Origin: Methylomonas sp.
GTDB lineage: Bacteria > Pseudomonadota > Gammaproteobacteria > Methylococcales > Methylomonadaceae
Direction: 5' to 3'
DNA length: 64,000 nt
NCBI RefSeq assembly: GCF_023228165.1
Contig: NZ_JALOBS010000005.1
Location: 62,001 to 126,000 of the forward strand
Each line of letters opens with the position of its first letter. Position 1 is the stretch's first letter. The notes beneath the pieces are model-generated. The model was not told the origin of the DNA. It saw only the letters and a list, made by a program, of their open reading frames with translations, and ran no database searches. The translations under genes were made by a program, and so were the position numbers. Positions 34,242-43,217 of this stretch are shown piece after piece.

Positions 34242-35510
34242 TTAAGTATCTTTTGGTTCCAAAAACAGCATAAGGTCAAACCCAAATTGTTGTTTTAATT
34301 TTTGCAAAGCTTCGTTTTGAATTTGTCTGACGCGTTCCCGAGTCACTTGTAACTGATCCGCAACGGCCTGCAAAGTCATTTCGGTATGATTTTTTAAGCC
34401 GAACCGCATCGCTAAAATGACGGCCTGTTTTTCGGGTAAGGTGGCCACAGCCCTATCCATATAACTCGCCAGATCGTTATCGATCAGGTCTTCCAACGGC
34501 AAACTAAATTGCTGCTGCTGCATTTTTTCCATTATGGACATACCATCGTCTTCTTCATTGGTGCTTGCATCCTGCATGTAAGTCGATTGATAGTAACTGC
34601 TGATGGTCTTGATTTCTTGTTCGGATAAATCGCAGCTGGCTTTCAATTCGGCAAATGTGGGCCACCGCTCGTGTTGCAAATAAGTGGTACGCATTACTTC
34701 AAATAGGGGAGAGGATTTCTCAGCCAGTGCAACCGGCAACGGCACCGCTTTTTCTTGCTTGACGATCAATCTTGAAATCGCTTGCCGGACCCAATAAATG
34801 GCATAGGTTGAAAAACAATTGCCCCGCTCGGGGTCAAAGCGGTCGACCGCTTTGATCAATCCCACCATGCCTTCCTGCATCAAGTCGTCAAAACTTAAGG
34901 AAACGGTTCTATATTTATGCGCCACAAACGCCACCAAGCCGGTATTACTGGCAATCATTTCCTGGCGCAGTCGTTTAAGCTGGTATCTTAGCTCGCGCAA
35001 ACGGACCTTATAATCAGGCGCCAATTCGCTCAGCAACCCTAGATTATTTTCGACAAACCCACTCGTTTCAAGCAGATAAATCGCTAGAAAATGCAATTCC
35101 CGCAAAAGCCCGTAGGCAGCCGCTGAAATCTCAACCCGTTCACTCGGCATATGACTTAAAACTTGTACAAGCCTATAATCCTGTACAACATTGTATCTGT
35201 TAACCGGCCTAACCTCGCTCAAAACGCTATCGAAAAACGCCTCTTGATTGGCAAACTCAGCTACAAACCGGCGTAAGGAGTCCTTGTAGTTGTCGTTGTT
35301 CTTAACCAGCAATATGTCCGAATATTCGGTGCCTTTATGTAAGTCCAACAGCAACTGCCTGACGATAAAACCAGCCACCTGATTGTTTTCCAACAAGAAA
35401 TCAAGCAACTGCTGACGCGCTTTTTCGACACGGCAAGCCAGAATCACGGGTTCGGACTCGCTAGCAAGACGACCGACCGATTGGGTAACTACTTCGGGGA
35501 GTGCTGACAT
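34242..35510 (-). CDS. Sigma-70 family RNA polymerase sigma factor
   Basis: The 422 residues contain a sigma region 2 at about 185-255 (SLSFDDLMQEGMVGLIKA; region 2.4 STYAIYWVRQAISR), region 3 (about 265-330) and region 4 at about 355-410 (VADQLQVTRERVRQIQNEAL). The first 180 residues are not like RpoD region 1 and match nothing I recognise. This fits a group 2 or 3 alternative sigma, not RpoD, RpoH or an ECF factor. It is divergent from a LitR/CarH regulator and has a clear sigma-70 promoter in the shared region. Probable role: response to light or stress. Confidence 0.88.
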   Translation of the reverse strand: MSALPEVVTQSVGRLASESEPVILACRVEKARQQLLDFLLENNQVAGFIVRQLLLDLHKGTEYSDILLVKNNDNYKDSLRRFVAEFANQEAFFDSVLSEVRPVNRYNVVQDYRLVQVLSHMPSERVEISAAAYGLLRELHFLAIYLLETSGFVENNLGLLSELAPDYKVRLRELRYQLKRLRQEMIASNTGLVAFVAHKYRTVSLSFDDLMQEGMVGLIKAVDRFDPERGNCFSTYAIYWVRQAISRLIVKQEKAVPLPVALAEKSSPLFEVMRTTYLQHERWPTFAELKASCDLSEQEIKTISSYYQSTYMQDASTNEEDDGMSIMEKMQQQQFSLPLEDLIDNDLASYMDRAVATLPEKQAVILAMRFGLKNHTEMTLQAVADQLQVTRERVRQIQNEALQKLKQQFGFDLMLFLEPKDT

Positions 35511-35545
35511 TGGTTTTTACCGGATTAAATATTAGGTTGGAATCG

Positions 35546-35574
35546 AAGATACAATGCTGTAGAATTTTTGTCAA
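35546..35574 (-). promoter_or_regulatory. Promoter of the sigma factor gene
   Basis: On the minus strand TTGACA (35569-35574), a 17-base spacer, and TATCTT (35546-35551); the start codon follows about 35 bases later. The -35 lies within the 91-base region shared with the divergent regulator gene, a good place for that regulator to act. Confidence 0.75.
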
Positions 35575-35601
35575 ACTTATTTTAGTACAAAACATAAACA
35601 A

Positions 35602-36504
35602 ATGTATTCAATTAAAGCAATCACATCCTTAACCGGCCTGACAGCGGAAACTTTGAGAGCCTGGGAGCGTCGCTATGATTGCATTACCCCAAAACGCAAC
35701 GAGAATGGCCGCCGGTCCTATTCCCAAATGGATTTGGAAAAACTCAAGTTGTTAGTTAATTTGACTCGAAACGGCCACGGCATCAGTAAAATTGCTAACC
35801 TGACCTGCGAGCAATTGCGCCATTATCAGAACCAATCACCTGAACAAAACGACCAACAGCAAACGATTTTGTTCAATCAGTTGGTGGATGCCTTGCAAAA
35901 TTACCGTATCGAACGCTGCGAGCAATTGTTGAAACGCGCGCAACTGGCCTACGAACCTCTGGACTATGCCAGAGACGTTTTATTACCCGCATTGCATTTA
36001 ATCGGCCAACTCTGGCACGAAGAGAAAATCAATATTGCCCAGGAACACATGTTTTGTAATTGTGTAAAACGCATCGTGCTGACCATGGTGAATAATCTGC
36101 ATCATCCCTCCAAGCAGAACCCTTCCATGTTATTCGCCACGCCCAGCGGCGAACCCCACGAATTCGGAATATTGCTAGGTTGCCTGGTGGCGGCGGCCCA
36201 ACAATACACTTGCTACTACGTAGGCCCGGATCTTCCCAGCCTGGATATTATCGATGCCAGCCAGCATCTAAAACCGTCCGTTATAGTACTGGGCGTGGTT
36301 AAAAATCCGCCGGAAAAACAAACCCTGTTACAACTCGACCAATTGGTCGGTTTTGCCGAAACCGGCGCAACCAAACTTTGGCTGGCCGGCGCTGGTGCCG
36401 AATACTGGTTCAATTTACATCAATCACCGCCAGCGGGATGCGAGTGGATTGCCAACATCGACCAATTCCACGCCAAAGCCCAGCAACATCACTTTTTTAG
36501 ATAA
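35602..36504 (+). CDS. LitR/CarH-type B12-dependent light-sensing MerR regulator
   Basis: Transcription regulator that in known members uses adenosylcobalamin as a light sensor. The N-terminal MerR helix-turn-helix begins YSIKAITSLTGLTAETLRAW (2-21). The C-terminal cobalamin part has the diagnostic W-x9-EH motif (W138, E148, H149), His139 at the place of the upper ligand seen in CarH after light, and E184-x-H186-x-x-G189, where His is the lower axial ligand. 300 residues, normal. All light-sensing residues are kept, so a functional photoreceptor is likely. It is divergent from a sigma factor gene; likely targets are that gene and the photolyase region. Confidence 0.92.
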   Translation: MYSIKAITSLTGLTAETLRAWERRYDCITPKRNENGRRSYSQMDLEKLKLLVNLTRNGHGISKIANLTCEQLRHYQNQSPEQNDQQQTILFNQLVDALQNYRIERCEQLLKRAQLAYEPLDYARDVLLPALHLIGQLWHEEKINIAQEHMFCNCVKRIVLTMVNNLHHPSKQNPSMLFATPSGEPHEFGILLGCLVAAAQQYTCYYVGPDLPSLDIIDASQHLKPSVIVLGVVKNPPEKQTLLQLDQLVGFAETGATKLWLAGAGAEYWFNLHQSPPAGCEWIANIDQFHAKAQQHHFFR

Positions 36505-36583
36505 GGCTAATTTTAGCCGTCTTGACATTCGCAACCGGCCAATCCAGACTCGGGCACCATAACTACTAAAAAAGAGGTGTGCT

Positions 36584-37117
36584 ATGAGACGTTTTGTCAT
36601 GTTTTCGTTATTGAGTGTTTTGAGCTTGCACAACCCTTCAGCCCTAGCGGCAGGCAATTATCAATTTGAACCCGGCGATACGGTATTGACCAATTGCCAC
36701 CAAATCTACACCAAGGGTACGGTTAAGGCCCAGGTCGACGATGGCTACACCATACATTTTCCGAAAAAAAGCGGCCCCATTAACTGCCCGCCTTTCCGTT
36801 GGCATGCCGAATATGTATTGCCTTATCAATCCGTACCGGAATACCGCCTGCAATTTTTTGGCGGTTTAAAGGCGGACAAAGTGTTTCGCGTCGGAGAAAC
36901 CGTCACGCTGCGCTTCGACGCCGATAAGCGCATCATCCAAAACAAGGATACGGTGGATATTGAGGCCGAAATTACCGACATTAGCGACAACGGCGCCGTT
37001 GCATTGAAACTGCTCAGCACCGATCCGGAATCAGCCGCCATGTTTTGGAAATGGGTAGGCAGTAATTACGTGGACTTACGCCATGAGGCCCTGGCGGCGG
37101 AACGGAATAAACGCTAG
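36584..37117 (+). CDS. Secreted protein of unknown function
   Basis: Not recognised. 177 residues with a signal peptide (MRRFVMFSLLSVLSL, likely cleaved after ALA near residue 22). The mature part has two Cys (NCHQIY and INCPPFRW) that could form a disulfide, and looks like beta-rich domains. The second half (VGETVTLRFDADKRI) may be an OB- or Tudor-like barrel. A ribosome site AAAGAGG lies 9 bases before the ATG. It follows the LitR gene by 79 bases on the same strand and might be light regulated. The 247 bases after it hold no clear feature. Confidence 0.7.
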   Translation: MRRFVMFSLLSVLSLHNPSALAAGNYQFEPGDTVLTNCHQIYTKGTVKAQVDDGYTIHFPKKSGPINCPPFRWHAEYVLPYQSVPEYRLQFFGGLKADKVFRVGETVTLRFDADKRIIQNKDTVDIEAEITDISDNGAVALKLLSTDPESAAMFWKWVGSNYVDLRHEALAAERNKR

Positions 37118-37364
37118 GAAGTGGGAGGCCTGGCTGTGCAGTCGGGCCTTAAAGAATGGCGTATTGATGCGGGTGACCGAAATACCGGCTAATTTTATGA
37201 CGGCCAAAATTCAAAATCACAAAATTGAGACATACATACGCCAGGGCCTGCTGGGTTTGATTTCGAACCCCTTTGACCCGATGGGCTTGTCACACACATC
37301 AACAGCATCCGGCAAGCACATCCCCATTAACCGCCTTTGCGACGCGACACTTCGTCTGGTTCGG

Positions 37365-38147
37365 CTATTTATTGGTACACGGCGACAGCTGGATAGCCGA
37401 CGACTCGTACTGCGTTAAGCTAGCTTTGTCCAACATAAGCTTGGCAAACCATTGCGATTGAGTCTTGTCGCGCTGCCTGATTTCAGAGGTTATGCCACGG
37501 GCGGCCAGTTGGGTTTTAAATAAAACCGCCCTCGCTTTATCGTTAAAAACACCTAAGGAAAACGCGCCTTTTTTATCCCCCTCTTGAATCATCCAAATAT
37601 CGAGCAGGCCTTTGTCTTTTAAGAAAAACTTGTCGCTGCGGGATTGTTCGGACGTTTTAGCGGCCGGGTAATAGACTTGAAAATCGCTGCCGGTAATTTT
37701 GTCTCTTGCCAGGATTTGTTTACTGCTCAAGGCTTTTTGCGCCAACCATTGTTGGGCGTTCGCTTCGTCCTGAAAAGGACCGGCTTCAAAACACTTGCGG
37801 ACGATAAGCGGTTGAATCGGTTGCAGCGGTTTTTCGGGTTGAATTTCTTTAACCACGGGGCGAGGCTTAAGCGGTTGTTCAGTTTTTTTAGCCGGCAAAT
37901 ACCCTACCGGGCCCCGCAGACCGGCCAACATATACTCGACGTCAGCCAGCTGCCAGCGTCTGATATCCTCTTCTACCAGTGTAGAAATTCGGGAACCGCG
38001 CAGTGCCCGCCTATATTCTTCGACGGTTAACAGGTTAACGCCAGACTGCGTTTCCCGCGCAACCACCGGACTCAGTTTTCCCGAATGAAATTGCCACAGA
38101 AAAAAACCCAGATTCAATACACAGAGCAGAAAAAACAGCGGCTTCAC
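37365..38147 (-). CDS. SPOR-domain membrane protein
   Basis: Probable division-site protein. The GTG at 38147 has GGGGAGA before it and overlaps the coaX stop (GTGA), giving 260 residues. A longer frame to a TTG at 38168 is less likely. One membrane helix at the N-terminus (PLFFLLCVLNLGFFLWQF) is followed by a Lys/Pro linker and a C-terminal domain (about 135-245) with CFEAGPFQDEANAQQWLAQK and FSLGVFNDKARAVLF, the two halves of a SPOR fold that binds denuded peptidoglycan glycans. The birA-coaX-SPOR order is common in gammaproteobacteria. Confidence 0.85.
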   Translation of the reverse strand: MKPLFFLLCVLNLGFFLWQFHSGKLSPVVARETQSGVNLLTVEEYRRALRGSRISTLVEEDIRRWQLADVEYMLAGLRGPVGYLPAKKTEQPLKPRPVVKEIQPEKPLQPIQPLIVRKCFEAGPFQDEANAQQWLAQKALSSKQILARDKITGSDFQVYYPAAKTSEQSRSDKFFLKDKGLLDIWMIQEGDKKGAFSLGVFNDKARAVLFKTQLAARGITSEIRQRDKTQSQWFAKLMLDKASLTQYESSAIQLSPCTNK

Positions 38148-38884
38148 AAGTTCGGTTCTCCCCGGCAAAAAATCGACAAGCCTTTTAACACCAAGTCCTG
38201 ATCGAGCAAATACGGCATGGTTAATGAAGGGGCTACGTCGGCAGCGTCGCCACCGGTCAACAGCAAGCGATAGCCGACATCCAGTTTATCCAGCGCACTC
38301 ACTATCAGCCCGGTTACGGCTAAGAAGACCCCATTGGCAATAGCGGCATCCGTCGCCGTACCCAACTCGTTACGATAATGACGATTGGTAAAAGTCAAAT
38401 CGGCGGTATTGGACACCAGGGCTTGCTTCATCAGGGTTAACCCTGGACAGATCAAGCCGCCCAAATGTCTGCCGTCGGCCTGTAACGCGTCAACCGTCAC
38501 GGCGGTTCCGCAATCTACCACACACACATTCCCGGGAAAAAAATTATGGGCCGCTATCATCGCCAACCAGCGATCGATGCCGAGTTTTTCCGGTTGCTCA
38601 TAAGCATTATGCACTCCAAAAGCCGAACGGGACGATTGCGGGGTCACCAACCGGCTTTGCGGCCATAATTTTCGACTCAGCTGGATAAGACAATCGCACA
38701 TCTGTTTATTGGAAACCGAGCCGATGGCCACGTTCCGCGGCACGCTAATTCCCAGCCAAGCCTGCTGAAGATGGGTTAAAAAATCAGGCTGGCGATAATC
38801 GCACGCGTGGCTAAGATACATGCGGCCTTGATTTTCAAGCCCCCATTTAAGACGGGTATTACCGATGTCCAACAATAAATTCAT
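38144..38884 (-). CDS. coaX: Type III pantothenate kinase
   Basis: First step of coenzyme A synthesis, ASKHA fold. The 246 residues show LLLDIGNTRLKWG at the N-terminus, VVDCGTAVTVDAL near residue 120 and GGLICPGLTLM near residue 140, the three phosphate, Asp and pantothenate motifs of type III enzymes. It overlaps birA by four bases (ATGA) and the SPOR gene by four bases, so the three form one coupled unit. Confidence 0.96.
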   Translation of the reverse strand: MNLLLDIGNTRLKWGLENQGRMYLSHACDYRQPDFLTHLQQAWLGISVPRNVAIGSVSNKQMCDCLIQLSRKLWPQSRLVTPQSSRSAFGVHNAYEQPEKLGIDRWLAMIAAHNFFPGNVCVVDCGTAVTVDALQADGRHLGGLICPGLTLMKQALVSNTADLTFTNRHYRNELGTATDAAIANGVFLAVTGLIVSALDKLDVGYRLLLTGGDAADVAPSLTMPYLLDQDLVLKGLSIFCRGEPNL

Positions 38885-39873
38885 ATCGATCTGAAACCGA
38901 CTTCGCCCGAGGCAAAGGCTCGCAACCGGCCTTGTTCATCTTCCAGCAACAACAAGCCCTGATCGTCAATGCCGCGCACAATTCCGGTACATGTCTGCTC
39001 GCCAATATAGATATTGACCGCTCTGCCCTGCATGCAATCAAAATTTCGCCAGTCGTCGATAAAACCCTGTAGAGTCCGTTCTTCAAAATCGGCAATTACC
39101 GGCAGCATTTCACTCAACAGCAAGGCCACCAGTCGGTTACGCTGCTGTGTAATGCCATCACCCAAAATGTACCGCAAGTCTACCCAGGCTTGTTCGATAG
39201 CTTCGGCTTGCTGTTCCGGCAAGTATAAGTTCAAACCCAAACCTATCACGGCATGGCAAGGCCCGCTGCTTTCCCCCGACACTTCGATCAGAATGCCGGC
39301 CAGCTTACGTTCGCGCCAATAAATGTCGTTAGGCCATTTCAAACCCACCTCTTGCACGCCGGCCCGAGATAGCGCCCGCACCACGGCAACACCCAGCGCC
39401 AAGCTCAAACCGGCAATGGCGCCAGGCCCGTTGTGATAGCGCCAGAGTATGGATAAATAAATATTGTGCCCAAACGGCGAAACCCAGGCCCGGCCTCGGC
39501 GGCCTTTACCGGCGGTTTGGTATTCCGCCAGACACACTCTGCCGGTCGATTGGCTGCGCTGGGCAAGTTCTAGCAAATAGCCGTTGGTAGAGGCAATGGC
39601 GGGATAAATCTCCAGTTCAGAAATCAGGGCTTTTGCACGTGACTCAAGCTGATCATGAATATGCTGCCTATCCAGTAACTGCATAGGCCGCTGCAATTTA
39701 TAGCCTTTACCGCTCACCCCCACCAGCTCTATCCCCAAGTCATCCAGGGCATGCAAATGTTTCCAGACGGCCGAGCGGCTGACATCCAACACCCTAGCCA
39801 GTTCGGTGCCCGAGTGAAACCGGCCGTCGGCCAGCAAACTCAGCAACTGGACCAGTTGATCGGAAATCGACAT
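38881..39873 (-). CDS. birA: BirA biotin ligase and repressor
   Basis: Attaches biotin to the acetyl-CoA carboxylase carrier protein and represses biotin genes. 330 residues. An N-terminal winged helix is present (HSGTELARVLDVSRSAVWKH, residues 17-36), so it is the class II regulator type. The ligase has GKGRRGRAWVSPFG (near 123), KWPNDIYWRERKLAGILIE (near 180) and a C-terminal SH3-like domain. First gene of the birA-coaX-SPOR unit. Confidence 0.95.
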   Translation of the reverse strand: MSISDQLVQLLSLLADGRFHSGTELARVLDVSRSAVWKHLHALDDLGIELVGVSGKGYKLQRPMQLLDRQHIHDQLESRAKALISELEIYPAIASTNGYLLELAQRSQSTGRVCLAEYQTAGKGRRGRAWVSPFGHNIYLSILWRYHNGPGAIAGLSLALGVAVVRALSRAGVQEVGLKWPNDIYWRERKLAGILIEVSGESSGPCHAVIGLGLNLYLPEQQAEAIEQAWVDLRYILGDGITQQRNRLVALLLSEMLPVIADFEERTLQGFIDDWRNFDCMQGRAVNIYIGEQTCTGIVRGIDDQGLLLLEDEQGRLRAFASGEVGFRSI

Positions 39874-39911
39874 AATGAAATTAACACCCGCCCGAATAGT
39901 GATGGAGAATG

Positions 39912-40493
39912 CTAGGCGTTTTTGTCACGTAACTGCTGCATTTGTTTTTTAATCACATGCTTGATCAGCAACTCTCTATCTTCTTCTTTCATATTCACGT
40001 ATTCGACACAAATCGCATAGGGATGTTCGGCATTGTCTTGGGAAATATCCTTGCACTGGGCAACCCGGCCGTAAGCGACGATCACGGCTAAACAGGAGGT
40101 CAGCACCATGCGCAGCTCCAGTAAAGTATCGACGGGAATCGCAATGCAGTTGGTAAACGCCACCCCGGCGGCACTCAAACTGACTTCGCGTTTATCCTGC
40201 TCCGAAAAATCCTCCTGCCGAGGCGTCAAGGATTGCACGACTAAATTGATCTTATTATCCAGAATTTTCAAATACTCGAACATTTCCGGATCGCGCCTGT
40301 CCAATCTAGGAGCCAAGGCCGCCGCCTCCTGATTCAACACTTCCAGCGCGGCACTAAGGCTGCAAGTGCTTAAAACATCGAAGGACACATGACTAAGTTG
40401 TTTAACTTGCATCTCGTTGACAACTTTATACAGCAGACTAATGGTATCGCTAACCCGGAAATAGCGTCTTTTCTCTTCAAATTCCTCTGCCAT
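39912..40493 (-). CDS. PilZ-like domain protein
   Basis: Probable c-di-GMP effector of 193 residues. The start EEKRRYFRVSD gives an R-x3-R-like motif and VSLSAAGVAF near residue 105 resembles the D/N-x-S-x-x-G part of PilZ, although Asp/Asn is replaced. The stretch between (about 35-90) is an inserted helical region. The degenerate motif means c-di-GMP binding is uncertain. It is 75 bases downstream of tusC. Confidence 0.7.
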   Translation of the reverse strand: MAEEFEEKRRYFRVSDTISLLYKVVNEMQVKQLSHVSFDVLSTCSLSAALEVLNQEAAALAPRLDRRDPEMFEYLKILDNKINLVVQSLTPRQEDFSEQDKREVSLSAAGVAFTNCIAIPVDTLLELRMVLTSCLAVIVAYGRVAQCKDISQDNAEHPYAICVEYVNMKEEDRELLIKHVIKKQMQQLRDKNA

Positions 40494-40568
40494 ATTTACA
40501 GTCCTAACAGGTAGTTGTCCGCGCCAATTTTAGCCGATGGCAGTCTAAAACTGACAAAATTTACCGCA

Positions 40569-40925
40569 TTAATCCGGAACCACCACATCGTGGCTGCGCA
40601 TCAGCGCATTGACATCGGCTCGAGGAATACTTCGCACCGGCAAAATCAGATCATCCGTCAGCAAGCCTCTGTCTGCTAACGACTCCGCTTCCACAAACAC
40701 ATCACTTATTTCGTAAAGCTCTAAAGCTGTAAAAATAGCGGCGGTATTTTTTAAAGCCATTCCGTGCGGATTTTGCCCGGTTTTCAATTGAAACACGCCA
40801 TCATCCAAAAACAACACCGATACAGCTTGATCGAACGCGGCCGTGGTCAGCATTTGGTCCAATGCTTCCTGCACATGACTGGTTAGATGCGGCAGATGAC
40901 GCATGACAAACAAATATTTTTTCAT
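40569..40925 (-). CDS. tusC: TusC/DsrF sulfur relay protein
   Basis: DsrE/F-family protein of 118 residues, part of the TusBCD complex that passes sulfur for 2-thiouridine of tRNA. The fold signature ALDQMLTTAAFDQAVSVLFLDDGVFQL is split as usual (only part quoted in this family: AFDQAVSVLFLDDGVFQL). It follows tusD by six bases. No tusB is seen after it; the next gene is PilZ-like. Confidence 0.88.
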   Translation of the reverse strand: MKKYLFVMRHLPHLTSHVQEALDQMLTTAAFDQAVSVLFLDDGVFQLKTGQNPHGMALKNTAAIFTALELYEISDVFVEAESLADRGLLTDDLILPVRSIPRADVNALMRSHDVVVPD

Positions 40926-40931
40926 GCCGGC

Positions 40932-41321
40932 TTACCCGAACACCAGACATCGATCGGCCTTCAGGGTCGCCTCTAGCCACTGACCCAAGCCGGCAATTCG
41001 AAATCCATCGGCCAGTTGATTGTCCGCCGCCCCTTGGCGGCGCGCTTCATCGTCGCACAACAAACCGCGCCGCTGGGCAGCAGAAATACAGACGACCAAA
41101 TCGATATGCCGTTCGACGGCAAGCCTCGACCAGCTCGCGGTTAAATTTATTTCATCATCGGGCGGCAAAACGTAGCGAAACGCATGCTGAATGCCCTCCC
41201 GATAAAAAAATACCTGCAAAATTTGGTGCCCGTCTTGCAGAGCGGCCTGAATAAACCGGTGCGCGATTAAACCGGCATTGGATGCATAAAGACCGGCATT
41301 GACTTGAATAGCATATTTCAT
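40932..41321 (-). CDS. tusD: TusD/DsrE sulfur relay protein
   Basis: 129 residues. The catalytic cysteine is in ISAAQRRGLLCDDEARRQG (near residue 88), the position of the persulfide Cys of TusD. Works with TusC, and normally TusB, between TusA and TusE. It is divergent from bepA; a TATAAT box at 41352-41357 lies in the 131-base gap. Confidence 0.9.
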   Translation of the reverse strand: MKYAIQVNAGLYASNAGLIAHRFIQAALQDGHQILQVFFYREGIQHAFRYVLPPDDEINLTASWSRLAVERHIDLVVCISAAQRRGLLCDDEARRQGAADNQLADGFRIAGLGQWLEATLKADRCLVFG

Positions 41322-41452
41322 GACTTTATGAGGTATTTAAACTAAATCACTTATAATCGATCGTATTGATATCAGCATAACATGCCGGCTTAAATTTCCC
41401 GGTTACTCCTTTAGCACACAATCATATCGACTCCGGCATTATCCTACTTATC

Positions 41453-42907
41453 ATGAAATTATCCGCGCTAACAGCAGCCATGGTTTTGAGTTTGCTCCCC
41501 ACGGTACCTAACGCAATTGAAATTGAAAAAATCCAGTTGCCGGACATGGGCGATTCGTCCGGCGCGCTGATTTCGCCTATCGAGGAACAAGAGTTCGGCG
41601 CTTATTTTTTCCGCAACCTGCATTCGCAAGCGGAAATCAGCCAGGATCTGGAGGTACAACAATATATCCAAAGCATAGGCCTGCAACTGGCCTCGCATAG
41701 CGACAATCCCTCCACGCCATTTCATTTCTTCGTGGTAATGGACCCCAACATTAATGCTTTCGCCGGTCCTGGCGGCTATATCGGCGTTAACTCGGGCTTG
41801 ATATTACTCACCGAAGCCGAAAGCGAACTGGCCTCGGTCATGGCTCACGAGATCGGCCACGTCACGCAACGCCATCTGTACCGACAAATCGAAACCGCCA
41901 GTAAAATGTCTATCCCCACCGTAGCGGCCACCTTGGCGGCGATATTGATCGGCACCCAATCGCCAAGCATGGGTCAGGCCGCCTTAATGGCCGTACAAGC
42001 CGGCAGCGTGCAATTTCAGATTAATTTTACCCGTGATAACGAGAAAGAAGCCGACCGGGTCGGCATGCAAACCTTGGCCGAATCCAGTTTCGACCCGCGC
42101 AGCATGCCGACATTCTTCGAGCGTTTGCAACAATCCACCCGTTACTACGGCAAAGGCGTTCCGGAGTTTTTAAGGACTCACCCGGTTTCCGAAAGCCGGA
42201 TTGCCGACACCCGCGGCCGGGCGGAAACCTATCCATACCGGCAAGTTCCTGATTCGATGGGCTATTTGCTTACCAAAGCCAAATTATATGCACTCACCAT
42301 GCATGACAAAAATGCTGCTCTCAAACATTTTTCCACCCTGGAACAACAAGGCACCAGCGAACAACGCGCCGTGGCACGCTACGGCATCGGCTTAGTTGAC
42401 TTACAAAACTTACGCTATCAAGCCGCCAGCGAAATATTTCAGCAACTAGCGGCCCAATACCCCAATCAACCCCAATATATCGCCGCCCTGGCCCGCACCG
42501 CCGTGGAGAACCACGAATACGAAAAGGCCAATCAGCTTTACGCTAAGGCCATGCAAAATTTTCCCAGCAATGACGCCATTAAAATCGAGTATACCCGCGC
42601 CCTGTTGAAAAACGCCAAACCCGAACAGGCCAAACTGGTATTGCTGAGCCTGTCGGACAACCAAAAAGAACGGCCGTTTTACTACCAGACCCTGGCCGAA
42701 ATCTATGCCGACCTAAACCAACCGGCGGAATCGCACCGCTATATGGCCGAACATTATTTTGCCGGCGGCCAAACAGAAGATGCCATTCTGCAAATACGCT
42801 TGGCGAAGCAGGAAAAAAACATCAATTACCAAATGCAGGCCATCCTGGATGAGCGTTTAAATTTTTTCCTCAGCGAATGGGAAGAGATGAAAAAGAAACG
42901 CGATTAA
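41453..42907 (+). CDS. bepA: BepA-type periplasmic M48 metalloprotease with TPR tail
   Basis: Periplasmic chaperone-protease for outer-membrane assembly (LptD and BAM quality control). 484 residues. A signal peptide covers about 1-21. The zinc site MAHEIGHVTQRH is near residue 130, and a conserved Glu is in DNEKEADRVGMQ near 195. The C-terminal half (about 270-470) is made of TPR-like helices (AVENHEYEKANQLYAKAMQN). Length and order match E. coli BepA (YfgC). Confidence 0.94.
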   Translation: MKLSALTAAMVLSLLPTVPNAIEIEKIQLPDMGDSSGALISPIEEQEFGAYFFRNLHSQAEISQDLEVQQYIQSIGLQLASHSDNPSTPFHFFVVMDPNINAFAGPGGYIGVNSGLILLTEAESELASVMAHEIGHVTQRHLYRQIETASKMSIPTVAATLAAILIGTQSPSMGQAALMAVQAGSVQFQINFTRDNEKEADRVGMQTLAESSFDPRSMPTFFERLQQSTRYYGKGVPEFLRTHPVSESRIADTRGRAETYPYRQVPDSMGYLLTKAKLYALTMHDKNAALKHFSTLEQQGTSEQRAVARYGIGLVDLQNLRYQAASEIFQQLAAQYPNQPQYIAALARTAVENHEYEKANQLYAKAMQNFPSNDAIKIEYTRALLKNAKPEQAKLVLLSLSDNQKERPFYYQTLAEIYADLNQPAESHRYMAEHYFAGGQTEDAILQIRLAKQEKNINYQMQAILDERLNFFLSEWEEMKKKRD

Positions 42908-43014
42908 ATATTAGAGAATAACGATATTTACAAGCTTTTGTTTCAAAAAGTTAATTTCGCCCCGAAACTAATTACCGGAAAAAACATACCTTTTTGATGG
43001 ACATCGCATTTTTT

Positions 43015-43217
43015 TTCACATAGACTCTACCCACCTTATAGGAGTGCACAAGGTCTAAAAAATATAGACCATGACTTTGAGGGGAGGGAAGCGGCCTGTA
43101 GCTAAGGCGCATAACAATAACAATAACAGTAACTGCTTGACTACACTGCCATTGCTGGCAGACGTCCAACATAATAATAGCAATAATAAGGACGAGCCCG
43201 CTTTACGCGGGCTTTTT
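43015..43217 (+). ncRNA. Candidate CA-motif small RNA (CrcZ-like Hfq sponge)
   Basis: In the 460-base gap between bepA and rpoZ. A possible promoter is TTCACA (43015-43020), 16-base spacer, TATAGG (43037-43042). A hairpin GGTCTA/TAGACC (43052-43070) is followed by a first A-rich cluster with AACAATAACAATAACA (43113-43128). Then come hairpin TGCCA-TTGC-TGGCA (43147-43160), a second cluster with AATAATAGCAATAATAA, and a strong terminator AGCCCGC/GCGGGCT plus five T (43195-43217). Repeated AAnAAnAA motifs are the Hfq-binding CA motifs of the Pseudomonas CrcZ/CrcY RNAs. Kinship with those RNAs is not shown; only the architecture is similar. Confidence 0.5.

Noticed and set aside
43111..43191. CRISPR-like short repeats
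   Set aside because: Repeats are 3-6 bases with no spacers of constant length; better explained as CA motifs.
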